Source: Patescibacteria group bacterium
GTDB taxonomy: Bacteria; Patescibacteriota; Kazan-3B-28; UBA10110
Assembly (NCBI GenBank): GCA_018817805.1
Contig: JAHITC010000034.1
Coordinates: forward strand, 1 to 36,373
Direction: 5' to 3'
DNA: 36,373 nucleotides
Below are positions 7,579-15,471 of the stretch, piece by piece. A program made the translations under genes and the position numbers. A model generated the notes under the pieces. That model searched no databases. It was not told the DNA's origin and saw nothing but the letters and a program-made list of their open reading frames with translations. Within the stretch, counting starts at the first letter, position 1. Every line of letters starts with the position of its first letter.

Positions 7579-8180
7579 TGGATCTCTTTTCTGGAGCGGT
7601 ACTAGTCAGTCTAATAAAAACTGTCGGATATATAGGCATATTCTCCATAGTGTTTGCTGAGTCTGGTCTGTTCTTTGGGTTCTTTTTACCAGGAGATAGT
7701 TTGCTGTTTACAGCTGGGCTTTTGGCATCTCAAGGATATTTAAATATTTGGTTAACTGTAGTTGGCATATCTGTAGCGGCTATCCTTGGCGATAATGTAG
7801 GATATGCTTTTGGTAGAAAAGTTGGACCTAAGATATTTAGAAGGGAAGATTCCCGCTTTTTCCATAAAGATAATTTAATTAAAGCAGAGAAGTTTTATCA
7901 GAAACACGGGCCTCTAACTATTGTCATAGCCAGGTTCATGCCATTTATTCGCACATTTGCTCCGATTGTAGCCGGGGTTGGGAAGATGCACTACAAAACA
8001 TTTCTGTTATATAACATCGCTGGTGGGTTAATTTGGTCTTTTAGTCTACCGTTATCTGGATATTATTTAACTGAACTGATCCCTGACATCGAAAGCTATA
8101 TTACTTATGTCATCCTGCTGATTATATTTTTATCTACGTTTCCGATTGTTTTCCATTGGTTGAAATCGAAAAACAAGTAG
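7578..8180 (+). CDS. DedA/SNARE-associated family membrane protein
   Basis: DedA-family proteins are integral membrane proteins implicated in lipid-carrier (undecaprenyl phosphate or phosphatidylethanolamine) flipping and membrane homeostasis. The 200-residue protein shows the family signatures: FAESGLFFGFFLPGDSLLF near residues 25-43 (E-x-G...PGDS), GDNVGYAFGRKVG near 72-84, a mid-protein F-x-x-x-G amphipathic part, and ARFMPFIRTFAPIVAGVG near 117-134 (R-x-x-P-x-x-R). Several transmembrane helices follow to the end. The start overlaps the preceding stop by one base. It is the last gene before a probable promoter for the peptidase. Confidence 0.93.
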   Translation: MDLFSGAVLVSLIKTVGYIGIFSIVFAESGLFFGFFLPGDSLLFTAGLLASQGYLNIWLTVVGISVAAILGDNVGYAFGRKVGPKIFRREDSRFFHKDNLIKAEKFYQKHGPLTIVIARFMPFIRTFAPIVAGVGKMHYKTFLLYNIAGGLIWSFSLPLSGYYLTELIPDIESYITYVILLIIFLSTFPIVFHWLKSKNK

Positions 8181-8256
8181 TGCGTATGTGTGTTTTTGCG
8201 CTCTGGAAGCTAATAAACTTGACAGATGAGCAAAAATGATATATGGTGGGTGCACT

Positions 8257-9033
8257 ATGAAGAAACTACTTATTATATCTTCAATGATCTTAGGCATAGT
8301 TCTTTTGCCTACAACTTTAGCCACTGATGTGACTCAAGCTGAAGAAATACAGGTCAATATACCTGATGTAGCCCAAGAGGTTGAATATATACCTGAAATA
8401 GCAACAGGGGAGATACCAAAGCTCTCTCTGCCGTTTAATGTAGCTTCTCAATGGACAAGCGCAGATTCAAGTACCGCTGGTGTTACCTGGCAGGCAGGAG
8501 ATCAGAATATTAGGTTTGCCATTCAGGGCGGTAAATTCGCCACTAGTAGCCCGGACGATACTTGGTTTGTCTATGGTTGGTTTGGGCCAATTAAGGCCAT
8601 TCAGGAGGACTACAACATCAAATATCCCCAGTGGGGAGACAGACATAACGGCATAGATTTTGCTGGTAGGGTTGGTTTAGAAATAACATCAGCCAATAAT
8701 GGCAAAGTGGTCTTTGCAGGTAATAAATATGGGAAAACAGTAGTTGTTGAAGCTGGCAAATACAAAATTACTTACAGCCATTTGCAAGATATTGTTGTTA
8801 AGGTAGGGGATATTGTGCAAACAGGAGAGTTAATTGGCCATTTAGGAACTAGCGGAACAGTTAACCCGCATCTACACTTTGAAGTAGATAAAATTGAAGC
8901 TGGAGTACGTTGGGCAATAAACCCAGTGCCACTAATTAATGCTAATTGGAACAAAGTAATTATTCCCAACGCTAAAGCTAATCAATTCTTAAATGAAAAA
9001 ACACCATTCGAACAGACAAACTTTGTGTGGTAA
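8257..9033 (+). CDS. Secreted M23-family metallopeptidase (LytM/lysostaphin type)
   Basis: This is a zinc endopeptidase of the M23 family that likely cuts peptidoglycan cross-bridges or stem peptides outside the cell. The catalytic domain occupies roughly residues 120-240. It carries the first zinc site RHNGID (H-x-x-x-D), then YSHL, then HLHFEV (the H-x-H motif). An N-terminal signal peptide is clear (MKKLLIISSMILGIVLLPTT, cleavage near ATDVTQA). I chose ATG 8257 over the upstream in-frame ATG 8236: GGTGGG lies 6 bases before it, the signal peptide then starts properly, and a TTGACA at 8218 implies transcription begins close to or after 8236. The product is 258 residues. It is not followed by a visible terminator before the lipoprotein gene. 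Confidence 0.9.
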   Translation: MKKLLIISSMILGIVLLPTTLATDVTQAEEIQVNIPDVAQEVEYIPEIATGEIPKLSLPFNVASQWTSADSSTAGVTWQAGDQNIRFAIQGGKFATSSPDDTWFVYGWFGPIKAIQEDYNIKYPQWGDRHNGIDFAGRVGLEITSANNGKVVFAGNKYGKTVVVEAGKYKITYSHLQDIVVKVGDIVQTGELIGHLGTSGTVNPHLHFEVDKIEAGVRWAINPVPLINANWNKVIIPNAKANQFLNEKTPFEQTNFVW

Positions 9034-9076
9034 TACTTTGAAATCTAGTTGTTAAATTTCTAAGGGAGGTGCAGTA

Positions 9077-9712
9077 ATGCACCGATGCATTCTCGTCATG
9101 TGTTTTTTGGCTTTAATTGCTTCTTGTAGTTGCAGCAGCAACTCTCCTGTCGTTCCACTTGAAAATGATTTGAAGGTGGTAGGAGATTACTCGTATAGCC
9201 AAAGGAATGGCGAGATAGAGACAGGTATGCTGGTTATGGATATCCAACACAGGATAATGTTAATTCCTGATAATAGGTCGGCGGCATCAACATTCTCAAA
9301 TTGGTGGTTCGATATTCAATGCGAGTATCGTAATTATCAATATTTATTTGACGATACACCTGTTTATATTCGGAACACCGATGTTGTGATCGACATTACG
9401 ATCGATTACAAACAGAACCTGCCGTTGAATCAGCCACCTTTCTTGTTTGCTCGGGGGTGGATTCAACACCGAAACGCCAGGGACGGCAGTTTATTGCCTG
9501 GCCATTCGGTGCAAGTAGGAAACCTCCTGTTGGCTCCTTATGGGCATATGGAGCTTACTACCAAGTATTGGATACCTCCTGGTGTGCCAGCAGAGGATCC
9601 GTTCACTTGTATTACACCCTGGTTATCAGTCCAGTTGGTTTACAACGGAGGATCGTTCACCATGAACCTAGCTGGCTTTACTGCCGGCAACTGGTTGTTA
9701 ATAGCAGACTAA
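9077..9712 (+). CDS. Predicted lipoprotein of unknown function
   Basis: The 211-residue product starts with a lipoprotein signal (hydrophobic residues 5-16, lipobox LIASC with Cys17), followed by a Ser/Cys-rich stretch. The mature part is rich in Trp, Tyr and Asn and looks like an all-beta extracellular domain (WFDIQCEYRNYQYLF, HMELTTKYWIPPG). No family is recognised. The ATG has a strong Shine-Dalgarno, AGGGAGGTG, 6 bases upstream, and an intrinsic terminator follows at 9731. The base composition is more GC-rich than the flanking core genes. This, with its isolated transcription-unit layout and the repeat just downstream, suggests an accessory gene. Confidence 0.7.
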   Translation: MHRCILVMCFLALIASCSCSSNSPVVPLENDLKVVGDYSYSQRNGEIETGMLVMDIQHRIMLIPDNRSAASTFSNWWFDIQCEYRNYQYLFDDTPVYIRNTDVVIDITIDYKQNLPLNQPPFLFARGWIQHRNARDGSLLPGHSVQVGNLLLAPYGHMELTTKYWIPPGVPAEDPFTCITPWLSVQLVYNGGSFTMNLAGFTAGNWLLIAD

Positions 9713-9730
9713 GTTAGCGCCAAATTATAA

Positions 9731-9757
9731 GACCACCTAATAGATGGTCTTTTTTAT
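9731..9757 (+). terminator. Intrinsic terminator after the lipoprotein gene
   Basis: GACCA pairs with TGGTC (weakly extended inside) and is followed by TTTTTT. The first copy of the 30-bp repeat starts a few bases later. Confidence 0.75.
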
Positions 9758-9761
9758 GTGG

Positions 9762-9791
9762 AACATGTTCGAAGCTCGTCCAGGACGGGGA
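9762..9791 (+). repeat. 30-bp direct repeat, copy 1
   Basis: The 30-base sequence here is identical to 10126-10155. It starts AACATGTTCGAAGCTCGTCC and ends AGGACGGGGA. It contains two palindromes, TTCGAA and CGTCCAGGACG. Both copies sit just after an intrinsic terminator in the same orientation, and together they bracket the 57-residue membrane-protein gene. Confidence 0.95.
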
Positions 9792-9830
9792 ACCAATAAA
9801 GAATAAATAGCTCTGAGACAACAATAACTC

Positions 9831-9859
9831 TTGACGAGAGAGATACTTTGATGTATAAA
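9831..9859 (+). promoter_or_regulatory. Promoter of the 57-residue membrane protein
   Basis: TTGACG (9831-9836) and TATAAA (9854-9859) are separated by exactly 17 bases. The predicted start near 9866 gives a leader of about 34 bases containing the ribosome-binding site. Confidence 0.75.
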
Positions 9860-9899
9860 GTTAATAGTAAATTATTTTGACATTTTGGAGGTGAAATAA

Positions 9900-10073
9900 A
9901 TGACACCAAGTATTATTCTGATATGTATGGGAGTGGCTTATATAATTGGTACTTTGTTCACATTGATCTTTTTTGGAGAATCACGAGATGAGTTTCCTGG
10001 CTCAGTTAGAACTCTTGTGATAGGAATCATAATGCTTATTATCGGTATACTTCTTCCAACGATTGCATCATAA
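9900..10073 (+). CDS. Small two-helix membrane protein between 30-bp repeats
   Basis: The 57-residue product (MTPSIILICMGVAYIIGTLF start) has two hydrophobic helices, about residues 4-25 and 38-55, joined by a short charged loop (GESRDEFPGS). GGAGGTG 6-7 bases before the ATG is a near-perfect Shine-Dalgarno. A 17-spaced promoter lies upstream and an intrinsic terminator 20 bases downstream, so this is a self-contained unit. The unit is bracketed by identical 30-bp repeats at 9762 and 10126, as in a mobile cassette. No family is recognised; small two-helix proteins of this type include phage-like or immunity-type membrane proteins, but nothing here supports a specific role. Confidence 0.7.
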   Translation: MTPSIILICMGVAYIIGTLFTLIFFGESRDEFPGSVRTLVIGIIMLIIGILLPTIAS

Positions 10074-10092
10074 TTAACAACTAAAATAATAC

Positions 10093-10118
10093 AACTGGTC
10101 AAAAGACCAGTTTTTTCT
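10093..10118 (+). terminator. Intrinsic terminator after the 57-residue gene
   Basis: AACTGGTC pairs perfectly with GACCAGTT around AAAA, then a T-run. It is one of the strongest terminators in the window. Confidence 0.9.
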
Positions 10119-10125
10119 TATCCAA

Positions 10126-10155
10126 AACATGTTCGAAGCTCGTCCAGGACGGGGA
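10126..10155 (+). repeat. 30-bp direct repeat, copy 2
   Basis: Identical over 30 bases to 9762-9791 and in the same orientation, 8 bases after the terminator. A more diverged sequence sharing the TTCGAAG-TCGT core occurs on the minus strand at 19381-19394, also downstream of the terminator of an unknown gene. Confidence 0.95.
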
Positions 10156-10327
10156 GGGGGGAAGAGTTCAAACAAATCTGTATATAATTTTGTTGTCCCC
10201 ATCTCTCTTATTTATTTAATAAAAAGTTATTTAAAAACAACCCTGTGTAAACCTTAGGGAAGGGTTGTTGCTATCTCATTGTTACACGTCGTACAATGTA
10301 TCTTGTGCGACACTATCCCTGATATAA
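10156..10327. other. Non-coding stretch with two strong hairpins
   Basis: No gene is seen between repeat copy 2 and the terminator at 10328. On the minus strand AACAACCC 10236-10243 pairs with GGGTTGTT 10262-10269 and runs into TTTT, so it reads as a second leftward terminator. GTCGTACAA 10288-10296 pairs with TTGTGCGAC 10303-10311 (9 bp, one G-U). The two could be a tandem terminator region for the propeller gene or a short leftward RNA; I see no clear promoter. Confidence 0.5.
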
Positions 10328-10360
10328 GTAAAAAACCGCCTCCATACCGGATAGCGGTTT
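10328..10360 (-). terminator. Intrinsic terminator of the beta-propeller gene
   Basis: On the minus strand AAACCGC pairs with GCGGTTT and is followed by a T-run (seen as AAAAAA at 10331-10336 on plus). It lies about 20 bases past the stop codon at 10382. Confidence 0.85.
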
Positions 10361-10381
10361 AAATGTTCGATATAAGTTATT

Positions 10382-12277
10382 TTATCTCAGCGGTTTCCAC
10401 ATTTTATCATCTTGGAGTGAGAATAAATCTGCTTTCAATAACCACTTCCTAAAATCAGGAATGGTTCCGGAGAACTCCAGAACATCCTGTCCCTCAGTGA
10501 TCCCTAGCACTGAGAGATCATTGTCTTCGTCTGGTTGTGCAATTATCGTAAACTTCGAGTTAGAGATCTCCGTGCCACGTTCAGCGATAAATACAGCGAT
10601 TGAATACCCCTCGATCATGTTCGATCGATTATAGCGTTTTTCGTTGTCGATGTAACCATCCTGCACGAGTGACTCCCACGACCCATATTGTAATGCTGCA
10701 TCCCAATAGCACACTTGAACCGACCCAAGCGCCCTTAGGTATAGCCTGCATCCATGCTCAATGTCTGATTCTTTATCCTTGGCCTGTTCTTGCTTAGTTG
10801 CTTTTTTGAATTGTTCGATAAACTCTTTTTTCTCTAGAGGTACAATCTCTAGAACGTGGAGTTTACTATTACCATCAAGAATAAAAGCATGAATTTTATT
10901 GGAATCGAAATGAACATCGGCTATAAAATAATCGAATGATTGAAGAGCAGATACTTTCAGATCTCTTGGGTTAGATGCATCCAGAATGCAAAATTTTTCT
11001 TCACGTTTCAGATTCTCGCCATCCCTGACATAATTATAACCGAATACATAAACCCAGTTATCGATCGCTTCTACAAAAATCGGAGTGAATGGCAATCCTT
11101 TTGCACTTAGAACACGATCGGTGTTAACTACCTTCGTTTCCCCATGCCCTTTTAGGTAAGGATGTGCCCAATGCGAAAGAACCGTAATCCCATATTCTAC
11201 TCCAGGGATTTTATAAGTATCCTCCCCAATTTTTGCCACAGGTTCTACTTCTATTTCATTGGAAAGATGCATGCTCTTCCCAATAAAATATACATATTCA
11301 TCTTCCACAGAGTTGAGAATCCCCTCATTATCCACTTTTGTGAAATCAAATACATTTTTAAATCCTTCGCTCGAACTATGTGTGTCTCCAAGTTTTCCAA
11401 TGAGAAGTGGGTGTTTTTCATTAGGGCTATCGATATTTTCTTTCTCATCTCTCCTGTAGAGATCAAAGGCCAAGATCTCATCATAGAAATTGGCATAGAA
11501 ATAGTCACCAAAAACAGAAAGTTTTTGAAGATGTCCTGGAAATCGTCTCCATTTCTCATAAGAAACTGTGTATATCAAATTTCCATTTCCATCTTTCTTA
11601 ATCTTTCCATCCTGACCATATTCATACTGATGATCCTTATAGGCCAGAATTAAATTTGACAACAAAGCAGGTTTCTCAGGATCTTGTATATCAACCCTAT
11701 AAATCCTGCTGTTAAAAATGTAATTGTCATAATATTCGGTTGTCACAACAACTACATCCTTTCCGTTCGTAGCAATTTCTCCAGTGTCAGCATCTGGGAA
11801 AACTAAGTCGCTATCGATTGCCTTGAAATTCTTTCCATCAAATTTGTAGGCATCTAGATAGAGACATGAATCATGCCTCTCATGCGACGGATCTATCTTG
11901 TGCAGAATGAACAAATAATCATTCTGTGCTGCGACAATATCAACAACGTTCAGGTTTTGAGAGAGTTCTTCTACTCTTGCGTTATAAACAATTTGAGCAG
12001 TTTTTAGACTTACCACACATATATGTGATATCTTCTCTTTTCTTTCACCAGCCCCATCGATTATTTGAAAACCGACAAAGAAAGCGTAGTTATCACTGTA
12101 AGTCGTATGTCTGATATAAGAAAATGTATCAGACATGTCCACTACAGCAATTTCATTGAAAATTTTACCTGAAATTACCGTTTCCTCCGCTTCGACATTA
12201 GCTGTATTCGCAACTAATGTTGTTCCTGTAATTGAAATAATGGACACCATTATGACAATTAGAATTCGTAGTGCCAT
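10382..12277 (-). CDS. Secreted beta-propeller protein with a pilin-like C-terminal domain
   Basis: The 631-residue product has a signal peptide (residues 1-25, then VEAEE). A long repetitive all-beta region (about 35-490) follows, with blades of the form V-x-I-x-D-P-E-K-P-x-L-L or ILDASNPRDLKV. This is typical of LVIVD/WD-like propellers of secreted proteins. From about residue 505 a separate C-terminal domain starts: CRLYLRALGSVQ, YGSWESLVQDGYID, RSNMIEGYSIAVF. The pattern resembles the globular part of type IV pilin-like proteins, but lacks the pilin N-terminal helix and cleavage site. GGAGGTG lies 4 bases before the ATG and an extended -10 (TGTTATACT) is upstream. It probably acts at the cell surface in binding rather than catalysis. 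Function unknown; the pilin-like call is by eye. Confidence 0.7.
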   Translation of the reverse strand: MALRILIVIMVSIISITGTTLVANTANVEAEETVISGKIFNEIAVVDMSDTFSYIRHTTYSDNYAFFVGFQIIDGAGERKEKISHICVVSLKTAQIVYNARVEELSQNLNVVDIVAAQNDYLFILHKIDPSHERHDSCLYLDAYKFDGKNFKAIDSDLVFPDADTGEIATNGKDVVVVTTEYYDNYIFNSRIYRVDIQDPEKPALLSNLILAYKDHQYEYGQDGKIKKDGNGNLIYTVSYEKWRRFPGHLQKLSVFGDYFYANFYDEILAFDLYRRDEKENIDSPNEKHPLLIGKLGDTHSSSEGFKNVFDFTKVDNEGILNSVEDEYVYFIGKSMHLSNEIEVEPVAKIGEDTYKIPGVEYGITVLSHWAHPYLKGHGETKVVNTDRVLSAKGLPFTPIFVEAIDNWVYVFGYNYVRDGENLKREEKFCILDASNPRDLKVSALQSFDYFIADVHFDSNKIHAFILDGNSKLHVLEIVPLEKKEFIEQFKKATKQEQAKDKESDIEHGCRLYLRALGSVQVCYWDAALQYGSWESLVQDGYIDNEKRYNRSNMIEGYSIAVFIAERGTEISNSKFTIIAQPDEDNDLSVLGITEGQDVLEFSGTIPDFRKWLLKADLFSLQDDKMWKPLR

Positions 12278-12330
12278 TGGGCACCTCCATCTATAGATTT
12301 TTAAAATTTTTAAGATACAACTTACCCTCT

Positions 12331-12339
12331 AGTATAACA
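12331..12339 (-). promoter_or_regulatory. Extended -10 promoter of the beta-propeller gene
   Basis: The minus strand reads TGTTATACT, an extended -10 (TG-n-TATACT), with only a T-rich -35 region. The leader is about 45 bases and carries GGAGGTG. Confidence 0.55.
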
Positions 12340-12352
12340 CCTTTTTAAAATA

Positions 12353-12383
12353 AAAAACCGCTCCTATTGTTAAGAAACGGTTT
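12353..12383 (-). terminator. Intrinsic terminator after the unknown gene at 12400
   Basis: On the minus strand AAACCG pairs with CGGTTT, followed by a T-run, 17 bases after the stop at 12400. Its T-run merges with the promoter region of the propeller gene. Confidence 0.75.
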
Positions 12384-12399
12384 GTTCCAATTACTATTC

Positions 12400-12942
12400 T
12401 TATTTATCAATTTCTGGGTTAATTACAGCGTTTTCAACAGTCGCCCATTCACTATCACCGGTCTCTGGAATCAAGACAGTTACTTCGTCGCCTGGACTAA
12501 GCTTAAAATACGTTACCGAGGCCATAAGGACTTTATACGACTTACCAGCGGCAACTACCGTGTATTCATCGTTCTCATTCACTAAAGTACCTATCACTTT
12601 CTTTCTAGCAATAGGCCCAATTTGTTTATAGACAAACGAACCATCACTTAAAATAGTAAGTTTCATTACATCGCCAGCTACTAATTTAGATTTACTAGCA
12701 TAATTAGCCGGCACTGGATATTTCTTACCTTCATGGTCTATCATATACTGGCCGTCAAAAAAGACCCCTTCAATGATATTACCGTCGCTATTGAGACCTT
12801 CGGCTTTAGTTTGATAACCAGCAGATCCAGCTGAAAATGGCATGCCCAACATATCGGCTAAAATTTGTTTAGCTGTGGTAATATTAGCTGATGCAGTTTC
12901 TACTAGCGCTCTTAATTTTTCGAGTTGTTTGTCTTTGCTCAT
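12400..12942 (-). CDS. Conserved-looking protein of unknown function (coiled coil plus beta domain)
   Basis: The 180-residue product begins MSKDKQLEKLRALVETASAN. The first 30 residues are helical and amphipathic. The rest is strand-rich with Gly turns (GVFFDGQYMIDHEGKKYPVPANY; KVLMASVTYFKLSPGDEVTVLIP; final SEWATVENAV), suggesting a soluble beta domain. The longer frame from TTG 13008 is rejected because TTGTCT and TATAAT of a 17-spaced promoter lie inside it. No recognisable enzyme motif is present. It sits next to the VirD4-like ATPase gene but has its own promoter, so a shared role is only possible. Function unknown. Confidence 0.8.
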   Translation of the reverse strand: MSKDKQLEKLRALVETASANITTAKQILADMLGMPFSAGSAGYQTKAEGLNSDGNIIEGVFFDGQYMIDHEGKKYPVPANYASKSKLVAGDVMKLTILSDGSFVYKQIGPIARKKVIGTLVNENDEYTVVAAGKSYKVLMASVTYFKLSPGDEVTVLIPETGDSEWATVENAVINPEIDK

Positions 12943-12979
12943 CTCGGGAATTTTAATTTTTATATTTCTAGACCAGATA

Positions 12980-13008
12980 ATTATACTCGAGTAGTTACTT
13001 TTAGACAA
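12980..13008 (-). promoter_or_regulatory. Promoter that fixes the start of the gene at 12942
   Basis: The minus strand reads TTGTCT (13003-13008) and a perfect TATAAT (12980-12985), with a 17-base spacer. The predicted start is near 12973. Confidence 0.8.
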
Positions 13009-13029
13009 CTCCCCTACTCTAGGAGCTTG

Positions 13030-15459
13030 TTATTTGGTTAGATTATCTAAATTATTTAAATCGGTTAAATTATCTAAGAATTTTCCACGTTCTCTAATTT
13101 CGCTATCGACAATTCTTCGATCGCGACCATATTTAAGCCGAGAAAGGTTTCTTAGGGCAGTGGCCAATTTAGGATTGGCCTCCCCCATTGGCGGCAAAGT
13201 AGAAAAGTTGAACGGTTTGCTACCAGCACCGTCAATCAGTAATTTAATATAAGCATTCCGATTTTCAATATTAAGTAAATCGTTAGCACTAACTTCGGGA
13301 TCGAATTCCTTTTGGATAATATCGGTATCCCCTGCCCCAATGCGGAAACTGACCGTAGTGCCCACGTTGCCGATTACCGCATCACGAATTTTTTCTTCAA
13401 GTTGAGCTACAAACTGGTGAGCTACAGTCAAATTTAAATGATATTTACGAGCTTCGGATAGAATAGTAGAAATAGAATCGGTGGTCACATTTTGAAACTC
13501 ATCTATGTATAAATAGAAATCTTCTCTCTCAGCTTCAGGGATATCGGCACGAGATAGTGCAGCCATTTGAATTTTAGAAACCAAGATAAATCCTAGAAGG
13601 TTGCTATTAATTTCTCCGGTTAAACCTTTTGCTAAGTTAACTAATAAGATTTTTTTATTATCCATTACATCGCGCATATTAAAAGCAGAATTTTTTTGAC
13701 CAATAATATTTCGCATCATTTCATTGCTGAGAAAACGACCAATTTTACTAACGACGTACGAAAGCATATCGGCCGACTGTTGGCCACGTTGCGATTGAGC
13801 GTATTCTTGAAGCCAGAATTGGCGCACAGCTGGGTCTGTTACTTTTTGCAGTTTAGTTTCTCTAAATTCTTTATCCGTAAACATTCTAGGGATCTCAATA
13901 AGGGTGGCGCCAGTTTCATCATCAGCCAAAAGAGCTAGCATAGCATTACGCATATAATGCTCGAACATTGGGCCAATAATTTGATTTGTACCAGTTGGGT
14001 CAAATAATTTATAGAAAATAGAGATCATTTCTGCCACAGCCATATCTTTCTCTGCAGGAGTTTTTGCGTCTAAAAGGTTTAAGCCAACAGGGCGCTCTAA
14101 ATCGGGAGGATAAAAATGGATAACATCTTCAGCCCGCTCCTTTGGAATACGGGCTAGTAGCCAATCTATCATGTCGCCATGAGGGTCGATTACACACACA
14201 CCGTTACCCTTTAGAATGTCTTGAATGGCCATGTTCTGCATCCAAGTAGTTTTACCGGTACCAGTTTTACCAATGCAATAAAGATGGTATCTACGATCGC
14301 TGTCTTGAATACGAACTATGTTCTCGATTCCTCGATATAAGTTTTTCCCAAGTATTGTCCCCTCTTTAGGTAAGTTATTAGGGGCGGCAAATCTTTTAGC
14401 TCGTTGCCATTTAATATTTGGAGTGTCGAGATATGCAGAAGGCAGATGCCATAACGTTGCAATTTCTTCGGTATTAAGTGTGAATGTTTTGCCTAAATTA
14501 AATAATCTAAAAATTAGTTGCGAGATAATTTTATTCTCTGGTAATTTATCTAGAGTAAACCTGTTTAATTGTGGGCTAGCATATTGATGAAAACTACTAA
14601 GAATGTTATTTAAATTAATTTGGGCTTCTTCTTTGGTGGATGAGGCAGTTACAATTCGAATTAAAGTGCTAAATCCTACCTTGCTAGTTTTTGCGCTGAT
14701 CGCTTCTATAATATTTTCTTCACCAGGAGTTAATTTCTTAGTTTCATCTTTCTTGTCGTCTTTCTTGTTATTGACGGAAGCTAAATCTCTAAAACCACTT
14801 AGAATTCCTTCGCCGATACTACCCCCACTTCCTTTTCCTTGCTGAAGCATGCTAGCAAGCGTTTGACCGCGTTTCTGCCAACCATCACTGGCTGGTCTAA
14901 TAATAATTTGGACAGCAGCTCCTTCGGTATCGCTGTTCAATTTACTTAAGGCGTTGGTTAAAGCATCGAGAGCATCTCCTTCGAAGTTTGGATAAGTTAC
15001 GATCGGGTAAACTGATTCTTTCTTTAATTTAATTTGGGCAGCCGCAATTTGACCAGTGTGGGGGAAAATATTTGGATCGATTACTTCTTCCACAACAGCT
15101 TCCGGATACTGGGCAGTAATTTGTTTCTCGAGTAAATCTTTTAAGTGTCCAGGGACGCTCATGTAAAAACCAATAGTTCCACCCTGGGCGATAAGCTCTA
15201 GCGTGATATATTCATTCTTTAAACTATCCTTAATAGAATGTAGATTACGTAAAAGAATTTCGGTGGGAGCAATTAATTCTTTAATTTGCTTATTCTTGTC
15301 TTCTTCTTTTAGTTCCTTAGGCAGGGTAATAAGGAATAACTTGCGCTCGACTGATTTCTTAACATTGTCTTTGGTGGCAATTGCTTTTTTGATGTACCAA
15401 AAATAACCGGTAATTCCGATTAGTATCAGAGCGAGAATTGTGATTAACCAAGTTAACAT
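13030..15459 (-). CDS. VirD4/TraG-type membrane-anchored ATPase (type IV secretion DNA-binding family)
   Basis: The 809-residue protein has one N-terminal transmembrane helix (residues 3-23). A long region (about 30-370) follows that is not ATPase-like and may be extramembrane regulatory. The RecA-like ATPase core has Walker A GKTGTGKTT near residue 395, VIDPHGD near 420 (a hallmark of VirD4/TraD-type and related ATPases), Walker B LYIDEFQN near 650 and a later AHQF-x-x-Q sensor region. Such proteins are widespread in CPR genomes; they could move DNA or protein, or serve pili, and no other secretion genes are visible here. A short acidic protein precedes it by 12 bases and is probably co-transcribed. 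Family confident, transported substrate unknown. Confidence 0.88.
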   Translation of the reverse strand: MLTWLITILALILIGITGYFWYIKKAIATKDNVKKSVERKLFLITLPKELKEEDKNKQIKELIAPTEILLRNLHSIKDSLKNEYITLELIAQGGTIGFYMSVPGHLKDLLEKQITAQYPEAVVEEVIDPNIFPHTGQIAAAQIKLKKESVYPIVTYPNFEGDALDALTNALSKLNSDTEGAAVQIIIRPASDGWQKRGQTLASMLQQGKGSGGSIGEGILSGFRDLASVNNKKDDKKDETKKLTPGEENIIEAISAKTSKVGFSTLIRIVTASSTKEEAQINLNNILSSFHQYASPQLNRFTLDKLPENKIISQLIFRLFNLGKTFTLNTEEIATLWHLPSAYLDTPNIKWQRAKRFAAPNNLPKEGTILGKNLYRGIENIVRIQDSDRRYHLYCIGKTGTGKTTWMQNMAIQDILKGNGVCVIDPHGDMIDWLLARIPKERAEDVIHFYPPDLERPVGLNLLDAKTPAEKDMAVAEMISIFYKLFDPTGTNQIIGPMFEHYMRNAMLALLADDETGATLIEIPRMFTDKEFRETKLQKVTDPAVRQFWLQEYAQSQRGQQSADMLSYVVSKIGRFLSNEMMRNIIGQKNSAFNMRDVMDNKKILLVNLAKGLTGEINSNLLGFILVSKIQMAALSRADIPEAEREDFYLYIDEFQNVTTDSISTILSEARKYHLNLTVAHQFVAQLEEKIRDAVIGNVGTTVSFRIGAGDTDIIQKEFDPEVSANDLLNIENRNAYIKLLIDGAGSKPFNFSTLPPMGEANPKLATALRNLSRLKYGRDRRIVDSEIRERGKFLDNLTDLNNLDNLTK

Positions 15460-15471
15460 GTTTGTTTTTAT

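Noticed and set aside
8236-8256. Upstream ATG of the M23 peptidase
   Set aside because: ATG 8257 has GGTGGG at good spacing and starts a proper signal peptide.
9457-9717. 86-residue plus-strand frame inside the lipoprotein gene
   Set aside because: Shadow frame; the lipoprotein frame has a lipobox, a ribosome-binding site and full length.
9762-10155. CRISPR array
   Set aside because: Only two repeats, 334 bases apart with a gene between; no cas genes.
12943-13008. TTG-started extension of the gene at 12400
   Set aside because: The extension consists of the -35 box, the spacer and the -10 box of its promoter.
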